DNA of 64,000 bases from Candidatus Hydrogenedentota bacterium (GCA_029556545.1 JAKQEQ010000171.1:37898-101897), one strand, 5' to 3'; positions 36,703 through 45,393 are shown, numbered from the stretch's first letter. The notes: generated by a model from the sequence alone, not told the origin. Program-made: numbers and translations.

Positions 36703-37656
36703 ATGACGCAGAATGAACTCAGCCTTGGCATGATCTTCCTCGCGGCCGTGCTCGTCGCGGCGGGCGTCGCGGCGGACACGCTCGTGCTCAAGGATGAGGC
36801 CTACGTGCGCGGGCCGAACGTGCTCCTCGGCGAAGTGGCGCAAATCGAGGGCGAACTTGCGCCCGTTCTAGCAAACGTCGACCTCGGGCTCGCCGCGCTG
36901 CCCGGCGACTCGAAGCGGCTGCACGCGGCGCTGGTCGAGGCCCGCATCCGCAACGCCGGCATCGACGTGGACAGTCTTGAGGTGGGGGGCGCGTCGAGTG
37001 TGAGGGCCACGACGCTCTACCTCGAGATCACGCGCGAAATGGTCGTCGGCTCGCTCCGCGAGTTCATCGAAACGGAAATGCCGTGGGACCCCGCCGACAC
37101 ATTGATTGACATTGTCCCCGCCGCGCTCGATTTCCGCGTGCCCGACGGCGAGGTCATCTTCGACTGGAGACCGAATCCGCAATACGGCTACCTCGGGCCG
37201 GGCGTGTTTCGAGGCGAAGTGATCGTTGACGGCCAGACGCAGAAGCGGTTTACGCTGAAGGCCAATGTCGAGAGCTACGGCGACGTGCTCGTCGCCGCGG
37301 CGGACATCCCCCGCGGCGCGCCCATCAGCGCGTCGCAGGTCGAGGTGCGCAAGCGCTCGCTGGCCAAGGTCGAGTCGGGCGCGTTTCGCGATCCCGCCGA
37401 CCTTGCCGGATACGTGGCGCGCACGACTATCTTTCCCGGCCAGGAAATCACGAAACGCAATGTGCAGCCGCGCATTCTCGTGAAGCGTAATCAGCTTGTC
37501 GCCGTTGAAATGCAGTCGGGCGGGCTGCGCCTGCAAACCCAGGCGCGGGCGCTGACAGCGGGTGCGGCGGGCGACGTGATCCTCTGCGCGAACCTCAATT
37601 CGCGGGCCGAATTCCAAGGCATCGTGCGCGCGGACGGCGTCGTTGTGGTGCCGTGA
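36703..37656 (+). CDS. flgA: Flagellar basal-body P-ring formation chaperone FlgA
   Basis: SAF-type domain: DVLVAAADIPRGAPISASQVEVRKRSLAKV...TTIFPGQEITKRNVQP. Confidence 0.88.
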   Translation: MTQNELSLGMIFLAAVLVAAGVAADTLVLKDEAYVRGPNVLLGEVAQIEGELAPVLANVDLGLAALPGDSKRLHAALVEARIRNAGIDVDSLEVGGASSVRATTLYLEITREMVVGSLREFIETEMPWDPADTLIDIVPAALDFRVPDGEVIFDWRPNPQYGYLGPGVFRGEVIVDGQTQKRFTLKANVESYGDVLVAAADIPRGAPISASQVEVRKRSLAKVESGAFRDPADLAGYVARTTIFPGQEITKRNVQPRILVKRNQLVAVEMQSGGLRLQTQARALTAGAAGDVILCANLNSRAEFQGIVRADGVVVVP

Positions 37657-37684
37657 ACGGCTACAAAGAGCAGGAGTAAAGGCG

Positions 37685-38332
37685 ATGCAACTCAGACTTG
37701 TCGTGTGGGCGCTCCTGGCGGGCGCGCTCCTGGCCGGCGCCGCCGCGTGGGCCGACTCGCTTTTCGATCACCAGGCACAGCAGGCGGGCACACTGACCGC
37801 CGAGCCGAGAGCAAAGTTCAAGACAGGCGACATTATCACGGTGCTTGTGCGCGAGAAGACCACAGCCAGTACGCGCGTGGACACGCGCACGCGGAAAGAG
37901 TCGGACGTCGAGAGTGAGGCAGACCCCAACGATAACATGTTCTGGGTCGGCGGCGAAGACAGCGACACCAACGGCATCTTCAACCCGGGCGAATTGCCGA
38001 ACTGGAAGGTCGAGGCGGAGAACGAGCACCGCTCCCGCGGCGAAACGCGTCGCACCAACGAATTCGTGACGACCATCACCTGCACCGTCATCGAGGTGAT
38101 GCCCAACGACAACCTGATGCTTCAGGGCGAAAAACGGATTACGACGAACCGGGAAGACTCGCTGTTCATCGTGCGCGGCATGGTGCGCGCCAAAGACGTA
38201 ACGCCGCAAAACACGGTGCTTTCGACGCAAATGGCGAACGCGACGGTCGAGCTCAAGGGCAAAGGCGCGTTGTGGAACAGCGACCGCCGCGGCTTGCTGA
38301 CCCGGTTCCTGGACTGGTTCTCGCCGTTCTAG
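37685..38332 (+). CDS. flgH: Flagellar L-ring protein FlgH
   Basis: SLFDHQAQQAGTLTAEPRAKFKTGDIITVLVREKTTASTRVDTRTRKES; FIVRGMVRAKDVTPQNTVLSTQMANATVELKGKG. Confidence 0.9.
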   Translation: MQLRLVVWALLAGALLAGAAAWADSLFDHQAQQAGTLTAEPRAKFKTGDIITVLVREKTTASTRVDTRTRKESDVESEADPNDNMFWVGGEDSDTNGIFNPGELPNWKVEAENEHRSRGETRRTNEFVTTITCTVIEVMPNDNLMLQGEKRITTNREDSLFIVRGMVRAKDVTPQNTVLSTQMANATVELKGKGALWNSDRRGLLTRFLDWFSPF

Positions 38333-38341
38333 GCGCCGTGG

Positions 38342-38366
38342 AGTCGAGAACGAGAACGAGTATGAA
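38342..38366 (+). repeat. GAGAAC-type hexamer repeat in the flgI leader
   Basis: gtcGAGAACGAGAACGAGTATGAAC immediately 5' of the flgI start. Confidence 0.55.
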
Positions 38367-38379
38367 CAAGGACTGAGGA

Positions 38380-39507
38380 ATGCGGATCATGGCGTGGCGA
38401 TCCACGAAATTACGACGGCTGATCGCGGGCGTGGCAGGGACGGCGCTTCTCTTGGCCGTCGGAGCGGCGCATGCCGCGAAACTGCGTGACCTGTGCGAAA
38501 TTCAGGGCGCGCAGCAGAACCTGCTCAAGGGCGTCGGCGTCGTCGTCGGGCTCGCGGGCACGGGCGACAAGGCGCCCATCGCCGTCAAGTCGCAGGAACG
38601 CATCCTCGAACGCCTCGGCATCGACGTGCAGGACCTCAAGCAACTCAAGTCGGACAATATCGCCGTGGTCATGGTCACTACTTACCTGCCGCCCTTCGCG
38701 AAGCAGGGCACGCGGCTCGATGTGCAGGTGGCGTCGTTGCACGACGCCAAGAGCCTCGAGGGCGGCACCTTGCTCGAAACCCACCTTCGCGGGCCGGGCG
38801 ACAGCGAAGCGGTCTACGCCGTCGCGCAGGGGGCCGTGTCCGTCGGCGGGTTCAACGCGGACGCGGGCGGCACAAGCCTGCGCAAGAATCACGTGACCGC
38901 CGGGCGCATCCCCATGGGCGCGGTGGTCGAGCGCGAGGTGCCCGCGACCATCACCGACGGCGAACGACTCATCCTGATCCTCAAGGACCCGGACTTCATC
39001 CGTGCGAATACGATTCAACAGTTGATTTGCGGCAAGTACGGTCCCGACGCCGCGCAAGCTTATGGGGCCGGCACGGTCCGCGTTACCATCCCCGAGGCGG
39101 AACGGGCGAACCTCGTCGCGTTTATTGCGGCGCTTCAGGATACCGAAGTGCCGACCCAGGCGCCCACGCGCGTCGTCATCAACGAACGCACGGGCACCAT
39201 CGTGGTCGGCGGCAACGTAATGATCAAGCCGTGCCAAGTCGCCCACGGCGGCCTCACCATCAAGATCGCCGCGACGCCGATTATCGCGCAGCCGCTGCCG
39301 TTCACCGACGCCGCGGCCATCGAGACGACCATGTTCGATATGGAGGCCGAGGAAATCGAGGCGCACCTGATGCCCGTCGAGGGCACGTCGGCCGGCGAGG
39401 TGGCCGAGGCGCTGAACAAGCTCAAGGTCACCCCGCGCGACATGATCTCGATATTCCAGGCGTTGCGCGAAGCTGGCGCACTCGAAGCGGATTTGGAGAC
39501 GATGTAA
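38380..39507 (+). CDS. flgI: Flagellar P-ring protein FlgI
   Basis: AKLRDLCEIQGAQQNLLKGVGVVVGLAGTGDKAP; TGTIVVGGNVMIKPCQVAHGGLTIKI. Confidence 0.97.
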   Translation: MRIMAWRSTKLRRLIAGVAGTALLLAVGAAHAAKLRDLCEIQGAQQNLLKGVGVVVGLAGTGDKAPIAVKSQERILERLGIDVQDLKQLKSDNIAVVMVTTYLPPFAKQGTRLDVQVASLHDAKSLEGGTLLETHLRGPGDSEAVYAVAQGAVSVGGFNADAGGTSLRKNHVTAGRIPMGAVVEREVPATITDGERLILILKDPDFIRANTIQQLICGKYGPDAAQAYGAGTVRVTIPEAERANLVAFIAALQDTEVPTQAPTRVVINERTGTIVVGGNVMIKPCQVAHGGLTIKIAATPIIAQPLPFTDAAAIETTMFDMEAEEIEAHLMPVEGTSAGEVAEALNKLKVTPRDMISIFQALREAGALEADLETM

Positions 39508-39691
39508 TGTTATACAACGTTGTGGCCGGTCTCCCGACCGCGCCACAGAATCGACCGAAGGTCTCCCACTCGTGGCACCGGCGTTCCGCCCGTGATTCGA
39601 GACATGGGCAAGATGCCCATGCCACGCTTGTTGTGGCCGGTCTGCCGGACACAGCAAGACACACGGACTTGGAGGCGATGTAATGCTGTAC
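39489..39691. mobile_element. Inserted repeat element flanked by a duplicated flgI/flgJ junction
   Basis: 27-nt imperfect direct repeats (23/27) at 39489-39515 and 39665-39691; palindromic TGTGGCCGGTCTCCCGACCGCGCCACA and CATGGGCAAGATGCCCATG between. Confidence 0.65.
39507..39683 (+). CDS. Small 58-aa ORF created by the insertion, coupled to flgI and flgJ
   Basis: MLYNVVAGLPTAPQNRPKVSHSWHRRSARDSRHGQDAHATLVVAGLPDTARHTDLEAM*; begins and ends with TAATG overlaps. Confidence 0.3.
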   Translation: MLYNVVAGLPTAPQNRPKVSHSWHRRSARDSRHGQDAHATLVVAGLPDTARHTDLEAM

Positions 39692-40030
39692 GTCAATCCC
39701 CTCGAAGTCCGCTACACCGCGCGTGTCGACGCGGCGTTGACCGGCGCAGCGCGCGAAGAACGCGCCGTCCAGGAATTCGAACGCTTCTTCCTTTACACCT
39801 TGCTGCGCGAAATGCGGCGGACCGTGCCGCGCGACGGCCTCTTTGGCGCGGACCAGTCGCGGCAAGTGGCGGAGGACATGCTGGACGACGTCTTCGCGGG
39901 CGAAATGGCCCGGTCCGGGCAAATCGGCATCGCAAAGCAGATTCAGGAACAGTTGCGGCAACAGAATTCAAGCGGGGGCGGCGGCCTGCCGATAGATGGC
40001 GTAGGCACACCGCCGTATCCGCGGGAGTGA
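39683..40030 (+). CDS. flgJ: FlgJ-like rod-binding protein (no glucosaminidase domain)
   Basis: AVQEFERFFLYTLLREMRRTVPRDGLFGADQSRQVAEDMLDDVFAGEMARSGQIGIAKQIQEQL. Confidence 0.9.
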   Translation: MLYVNPLEVRYTARVDAALTGAAREERAVQEFERFFLYTLLREMRRTVPRDGLFGADQSRQVAEDMLDDVFAGEMARSGQIGIAKQIQEQLRQQNSSGGGGLPIDGVGTPPYPRE

Positions 40031-40034
40031 CATC

Positions 40035-40391
40035 ATGAGCCTTATCGAAAGCTTGGGCGCGGCGGGCGCCGTATTGCGCGGAGCCCAGGGCGTGATTCGC
40101 GAACTGCGCCGACCCCGCGGGGCCGACGCCGCATTCGCGGCGGTCTTGCGCGAGCAACTGCAACGCAATGACCCGGCGGCGACACAGCGGATGACGCTTG
40201 AGATCAATGAGCAGAGCGCGCGCTTCGTCGCGTTGCGCGACGCGGACGGCGACGGCCTGCTCACGCTCGACGAGAGCGGTCTTACGCGGGAAGAGTTTCT
40301 GCGTCTCGATACAGACGGTGACGGGCGGCTCAGCGCCGCCGAAGTCGCGCGGCCGGCGCTTGACGCGCTTCAGCCCGCGCGGAACGGATGA
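40035..40391 (+). CDS. EF-hand protein in the flagellar operon
   Basis: Two canonical 12-residue EF loops: DADGDGLLTLDE and DTDGDGRLSAAE; overlaps flgN by 4 nt. Confidence 0.8.
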   Translation: MSLIESLGAAGAVLRGAQGVIRELRRPRGADAAFAAVLREQLQRNDPAATQRMTLEINEQSARFVALRDADGDGLLTLDESGLTREEFLRLDTDGDGRLSAAEVARPALDALQPARNG

Positions 40392-40912
40392 CAAACATGG
40401 ACGAAATCAACGATACATTGAATGAACTTTGCGCACACTGTGACGAGGAAGCGGAGCGCCAGGAGACCGTCCTCGAGGTATGCCGCGCACAACTGCACGC
40501 GGCGCGCGCCCACGATCTCGAACAACTCGAAGCCAAGACGGCGGTCCTGCTTCTGCTCATCCAGGATACTGCCAACGCGGAGAGGACGCGCCTGCGGCTG
40601 CTGCGCGACGTGGCGGAACATTTTCGGCTTCCCCCCGGACAGGAAACGCTGACCGGCCTGATCGCCGCCGTGCCCGCGCCGTGGTCCGCGCGCCTCCGGG
40701 AATTCCAGGCGCGCCTGCGCGCGGCGGTCGAGGAAACGCGCCACGTCGTACGACAGAACCGCATGGTGATGCGGCGCTCGCTGAGCGTGCTGAATCGCGC
40801 CCTCGAAGCGGCGTTTCAAACCGCCGGCGTATCCCGCAGCGCATACGATGCGCGTGGCGAAGCGCGGCGCGGTGTCGCGCCGCAAGCGGCGGTGCTCGAC
40901 CAACGCGGGTAG
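40388..40912 (+). CDS. flgN: FlgN-like flagellar export chaperone
   Basis: All-helical LNELCAHCDEEAERQETVLEVCRAQLHAARAHDLEQLEAKTAVL; position before flgL. Confidence 0.75.
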   Translation: MTNMDEINDTLNELCAHCDEEAERQETVLEVCRAQLHAARAHDLEQLEAKTAVLLLLIQDTANAERTRLRLLRDVAEHFRLPPGQETLTGLIAAVPAPWSARLREFQARLRAAVEETRHVVRQNRMVMRRSLSVLNRALEAAFQTAGVSRSAYDARGEARRGVAPQAAVLDQRG

Positions 40913-40978
40913 ATGAACACAAGTAGCAGAAGAGGAGAGCGTTGCTGACGCTCAGGAAGCGTCCAGCGAGGTTGCACG

Positions 40979-41902
40979 ATGCCGTACATTCGGATTACGC
41001 AGGGAATCGTAATGAGCCGGATTCTGGCGGATCTGAGCCGTCAGACGCGCCGACTGCTCGATCTCGAACGGCAACTGGCGACCGGGCAGCGCGTGAATAC
41101 GCCGTCGGACGACCCGCTCGCCGCGCGGCGCGCCATCGCCGCGCAAGCCGAGATCACGGCAAATTCCCAATTCATGACCAACATCTCCACCGCGCAGCCC
41201 ATCCTGGTCGACACCGAATCCGCCTTGCGCACCGCGCTGGACTACATCCAGCGCGCGAACGAATTGACGCTTCAGGGCCTCAACGCGACGAATACCCAGG
41301 ATCAACGCGACCAGATCGCGAACGAGGTAGACCAAATCATCGAAGGCGTGCTTCAACAGGCGAACAGCTTCAGTTCGGGGCGTTATCTCTTCGGCGGCAC
41401 GCGAACGCTCGCGGAGCCGTTTTCGGTGACCCGCGACGCGAACGGCGAAATCACCGCCGTGACCTATGTCGGGAACGACGAAGACATCACCGTCGAAATC
41501 GCGAACGGCATCCGGCTTCCAATAAACATCACCGGCCAAGCCGCGTTCACGTTCACGTCGCCCTCCACCGTGGATGTCCTCCAGACCCTTGTCCAGATTC
41601 GCGACAACCTGCGCACGGGCGACTCCGCGGGACTCGAAACGCGCCTCGGCGAGCTAGGCCAGGCGCAGAGCCAGGTGCTCATCGTCATGTCACGGATTGG
41701 CGCTGTCCAGCGCCGTCTCGAGGACGTGACCGCGAACCTCGACGAGATCAACGTGCAGTTGCAGCGCGTCATCTCGGACAACATCGACGCGGATTTCGCC
41801 GAATTGCTCGTGAACCTCAACGCGCAGACAAACGCCTATCAGGCCGCGCTGAACGCCTCCGCCCGCATCATTCAGCCCAGCCTCCTCGATTTCATCCGCT
41901 AA
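40979..41902 (+). CDS. flgL: Flagellar hook-associated protein FlgL (flagellin-like)
   Basis: RITQGIVMSRILADLSRQTRRLLDLERQLATGQRVNTPSDDPLAARRAI; C-terminal NLNAQTNAYQAALNASARIIQPSLLDFIR. Confidence 0.92.
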   Translation: MPYIRITQGIVMSRILADLSRQTRRLLDLERQLATGQRVNTPSDDPLAARRAIAAQAEITANSQFMTNISTAQPILVDTESALRTALDYIQRANELTLQGLNATNTQDQRDQIANEVDQIIEGVLQQANSFSSGRYLFGGTRTLAEPFSVTRDANGEITAVTYVGNDEDITVEIANGIRLPINITGQAAFTFTSPSTVDVLQTLVQIRDNLRTGDSAGLETRLGELGQAQSQVLIVMSRIGAVQRRLEDVTANLDEINVQLQRVISDNIDADFAELLVNLNAQTNAYQAALNASARIIQPSLLDFIR

Positions 41903-42033
41903 GCCCGCGAGACGCGCGCGCTGCCGCGGCTGCGCCCTGCCGAAAGCAAAGAGGCCGCGCTGTCTCCGGTGGCAACTGCGAGAAAGTGCATTCGGCACAT
42001 TCCCCGTTCATTACAGGTCAGGCGCGCAAACTC

Positions 42034-42100
42034 GATCTCTTGCGTCCTTTCGGCCCTCTTCGTCCCTCTGGTCCTTTCGGTCCCTTGCGTCCTTATCCGC
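42034..42100. repeat. Period-9 GCGTCCYTY repeat
   Basis: gcgtccttt/cggccctct/tcgtccctc/tggtccttt/cggtccctt/gcgtcctta. Confidence 0.75.
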
Positions 42101-42259
42101 TCCCGCTCCTCGTGGGCTTGCCGCAATTCTTTGTGCTAGAGTCTTGCATAATGTTCTTGCTGCGGCCGTCCTTGCGCGGATCCGCGCTACGGGGTCTTGC
42201 TCGGGCCGCGCCCGAGGGCGAAGGAACGGCGGTCGCCCTGATGCGCGCGCAGCGGCTTT

Positions 42260-44131
42260 GTGGGAGAAGACGCACTGGTGACACGGCTGGCACATGCCAT
42301 GGCCCTATTCGCCGAACTGGCGGTGCTGCTCCTGCTCGGGGTGGCGGTGAGTGCGGGACGTCTGGACCAGGGCTGGGCGTTTCACGGGCCGTTGTTCGGC
42401 GCACTGTTCTTGTCCACGCTTGCGTTGGGGCTGCTGCTGCCCGGCGGATGGACGCGCTCGATTTCCGTGCACGGCCTGCTTGTGCTGGGCGCGGTGATTT
42501 TCGTGCTGCCCTTTGTCTGGTTGTTGGTCACGAGCTTCAAGTATCCCGAGGAGATCACGGCGTATCCGCCGCAATGGATTCCCTCGGTACCCGGGGTGGC
42601 GTTGCGCTCGCCCTTTGTGAGCGCGGAACTGTTCGAGGCGCCGCGCTCCCCCGAGGCGCTCGCACCGGATCGTTGGGAATCGCTCTGGCTCCAGGCGGAA
42701 CAGATCTTGTGGGAGACCGGCGCGGTGATGCTCGGCCCGGAGCGCGCGCGCGGCCTGCCCGAGTCCGAGTTGCGGCCCGCGCTGACACAGGCGTTGTTGG
42801 AAACGGTCTCCCGCGGCGTGCCCGTTGACGTTTGGACGCAGGACGATGCCGCGATACTTGATGCGTTGCGCGCGCGAACGACTCTCGATCGACTAGAGGA
42901 CGTCTGGAGCCTGCTCTTCCGATGTGTCGCTGTGCGCACACCGTCCTTCGCCGACATCGAACGCCGCGAACACACGCTTAATGACCCGGAAGGAAGCCTG
43001 CTGGAAGCCCACGCCGAGCCCATCGGCGCGACGCGGCTCGTCCGGCGGCCGGTGTCGTTGTTCGAGCGAAACGGCGCGCCGCTGCTGCTCGAGTACGATT
43101 TCTCCCAGAGCCGCGATGCTGGATTCCGTGTCGAACTGCCCCTCCCCGCGCCCTCCGAGCAGCTCTTGAGCGTAACGCTCCCGCTGCGCCAGGACCGAAG
43201 CTGGCGCCGCCTGTCCTTCGAGTTCGAGTTGGACGGTCGCCGCTTTGTCTCGAATGCTTCGCTGTACCTCGCCCGCTACCGCTGGCAGGAACTCGCGTTC
43301 AAGATCATCGAGCGCGACGACCGGGACGAGCGCGACGTCGGCATCTGGCCCTTGGTCGCGGCGCGGGATCAAACGGACGTCTTCGACACGCCGGGCCGTT
43401 GCCGCATGACGTTGCGAATTCACAGCATATCGGCCCTTGCCGCTCTCTGGAACAAATACACGCAGAATTACCGCGACGCCTGGGTGGCGGGCAGGCATTG
43501 GAGCAGCTACATCTTCAACAGCGGCTACCTCGTCGTTCTCAACGTACTGGGGCAAGTCGTCGCGTGTTCGCTGGTCGCCTACGCCTTCTCGCGGCTGAGC
43601 TGGCCGGGGCGCGACCTGCTCTTCTTCGTCATGTTGGCTACGATGATGCTCCCGCCACAGGTGACGATGATCCCCGTGTTTCTCGTGTTCAAACACCTGG
43701 GCTGGTACAACACGCTCAAACCTCTATGGGTTCCCGCGTTTACCGGCGCGGCCTTCTTCATCTTCCTGCTGCGACAATTCATGATGGGCATTCCCCGCGA
43801 ACTCGAGGAAGCCGCGCGCATCGACGGCTGCGGTTACTACGGGACCTACGCGCGCATCATCCTCCCGCTGATGAAGCCGGCACTCGCCGCCGTGGGCGTG
43901 TTCACATTCATGAATACCTGGAACGATTTCATGGGCCCGCTGATCTACGTCAGCGATCAGCGGCTTTACCCCCTGGCGCTCGGGCTCTTCGACTTCCGCC
44001 AGGAACACGGCGGGGAGTTCGGGATGCTCATGGCCGCCTCGACGCTCATGATTCTACCCGTGGTGCTGCTCTTCTTCTTTGCCCAGCGGTATTTCATCCA
44101 GGGCGTCACCTTGACGGGAATGAAGAACTGA
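42260..44131 (+). CDS. MalG-like carbohydrate ABC permease with large first-loop insertion
   Basis: C-terminal YIFNSGYLVVLNVLGQVVACSLVAYAFSRL...EAARIDGCGYYGTYARIILPLMKPALAAVGVFTFMNTWNDFMGPLIY (EAA loop); ~300 aa between FVWLLVTSFKYPEEI and NYRDAW. Confidence 0.85.
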   Translation: MGEDALVTRLAHAMALFAELAVLLLLGVAVSAGRLDQGWAFHGPLFGALFLSTLALGLLLPGGWTRSISVHGLLVLGAVIFVLPFVWLLVTSFKYPEEITAYPPQWIPSVPGVALRSPFVSAELFEAPRSPEALAPDRWESLWLQAEQILWETGAVMLGPERARGLPESELRPALTQALLETVSRGVPVDVWTQDDAAILDALRARTTLDRLEDVWSLLFRCVAVRTPSFADIERREHTLNDPEGSLLEAHAEPIGATRLVRRPVSLFERNGAPLLLEYDFSQSRDAGFRVELPLPAPSEQLLSVTLPLRQDRSWRRLSFEFELDGRRFVSNASLYLARYRWQELAFKIIERDDRDERDVGIWPLVAARDQTDVFDTPGRCRMTLRIHSISALAALWNKYTQNYRDAWVAGRHWSSYIFNSGYLVVLNVLGQVVACSLVAYAFSRLSWPGRDLLFFVMLATMMLPPQVTMIPVFLVFKHLGWYNTLKPLWVPAFTGAAFFIFLLRQFMMGIPRELEEAARIDGCGYYGTYARIILPLMKPALAAVGVFTFMNTWNDFMGPLIYVSDQRLYPLALGLFDFRQEHGGEFGMLMAASTLMILPVVLLFFFAQRYFIQGVTLTGMKN

Positions 44132-44132
44132 A

Positions 44133-44188
44133 GACAGGCTGAAGTCCGGGCTACGAACCCGTTTGTAGTGCAGCCTTCAGGCTGTCCT
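44133..44188. repeat. Inverted pair of GTAGYCCGGMCTTCAGCCTGTC-type repeats
   Basis: GACAGGCTGAAGTCCGGGCTACGAAC and GTAGTGCAGCCTTCAGGCTGTC facing each other directly after the permease stop. Confidence 0.65.
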
Positions 44189-44241
44189 CAAGGCAAGCTG
44201 GAGCTTGGACGACGAGCAATCATCGCGCAAGGAGACCGTGC

Positions 44242-45294
44242 ATGGACAAGGTGCGCATCGGATTTGTCGGCGTGGGCGGTATGGGCCAGTGCGCCCACCT
44301 GAGGAACTACGCGACCCTGCCTGATTGCGAGGTGGCCGCCATCGCCGAACTGCGGCCCGAACTCGCGCGCAAGGTGGCCGTGCGTTATGGGGTCCCGCGT
44401 GTTTACCCGGACCACCACGCCATGCTCGATGCGGAGGCGCTCGACGCCGTCGTGGCCTCGCAACCATTCACGCGCCACGGCGTCCTGATCCCGGAGTTGC
44501 TCGACGCGGGCGTACCCGTCTTCATCGAGAAGCCGCTGGCTGCTTCCGTGGAAGCCGGGCGTCGTCTGCTCGATGCCGTCGAATCGCGGGGCGCGCTGGT
44601 CATGGTCGGTTACCACAAACGAAGCGACCCCGCCACGATCTACGCGAAGGCGGAGATCGACCGTTTCAAACAGACCGGCGAGTTGGGCCGCCTGCGGTAC
44701 GTGCGCATCGTCATGCCCGCCGGCGACTGGATAGCGTCCGGGTTCACCGACTTGATCGCGTCGGACGAGCCCATGCCGCCGCTCGACCAGGACCCGCCCG
44801 CATCCGACATGGATGAGACCGTGTACGAAGAGTACGTGAGCTTTGTCAACTACTACATCCATCAGGTGAATCTCCTGCGCCATCTTCTGGGCGAGCCTTA
44901 TCGCCTTACCCACGTGGACAAGGCGGGGCGCGTGCTCGTCGCGTCGAGCGCAAGCGGCGTCACCTGCGTGATCGAGATGTCGCCCTACACGACCACGGTG
45001 GATTGGCGGGAGGAAGCCCTGGTGGCCTTCGAGCATGGCTACGTGAAGCTGTTCCTGCCGGCGCCGCTCGCGGTGAACCGTCCGGGCCGCGTCGAGATAC
45101 TGCGCGACCCCGGTGACGGCGTCGCGCCGGTAGCCGTGACGCCGACGTTGCCCTGGGTCCACGCCATGCGACAGCAGGCCATGAACTTCGTCGCGGCGGT
45201 TCGCGGCGAGCGCAAGCCGCCCTGCGCGGCCCACGAGGCGTTCGAGGACCTGCTCGTGGCGCGCGAGTACATCCGACTGCGTTTCGGCGCGTGA
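44242..45294 (+). CDS. Gfo/Idh/MocA-family oxidoreductase
   Basis: VRIGFVGVGGMGQCAHLRNYATLPDCEVAAIAELRPELARKVAVRYGV; VFIEKPLAASVEAGRRLLDAVE. Confidence 0.93.
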   Translation: MDKVRIGFVGVGGMGQCAHLRNYATLPDCEVAAIAELRPELARKVAVRYGVPRVYPDHHAMLDAEALDAVVASQPFTRHGVLIPELLDAGVPVFIEKPLAASVEAGRRLLDAVESRGALVMVGYHKRSDPATIYAKAEIDRFKQTGELGRLRYVRIVMPAGDWIASGFTDLIASDEPMPPLDQDPPASDMDETVYEEYVSFVNYYIHQVNLLRHLLGEPYRLTHVDKAGRVLVASSASGVTCVIEMSPYTTTVDWREEALVAFEHGYVKLFLPAPLAVNRPGRVEILRDPGDGVAPVAVTPTLPWVHAMRQQAMNFVAAVRGERKPPCAAHEAFEDLLVAREYIRLRFGA

Positions 45295-45393
45295 AAAGCG
45301 ATGCTACCGCCGAGGTGATGTAATCGCCTATCAAGGCCGTTATAATGGGTACCGGTAAGCGCGAACGCCGATACAGTAAGAGAAAGGGACGAC

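Noticed and set aside
39683-40030. FlgJ truncated by the insertion
   Set aside because: Single-domain FlgJ without glucosaminidase is common outside gammaproteobacteria; the rod-binding domain is complete
40942-42828. 628-aa plus-strand ORF across flgL and the permease start
   Set aside because: Out-of-frame overlap with two well supported CDSs; Arg-rich composition
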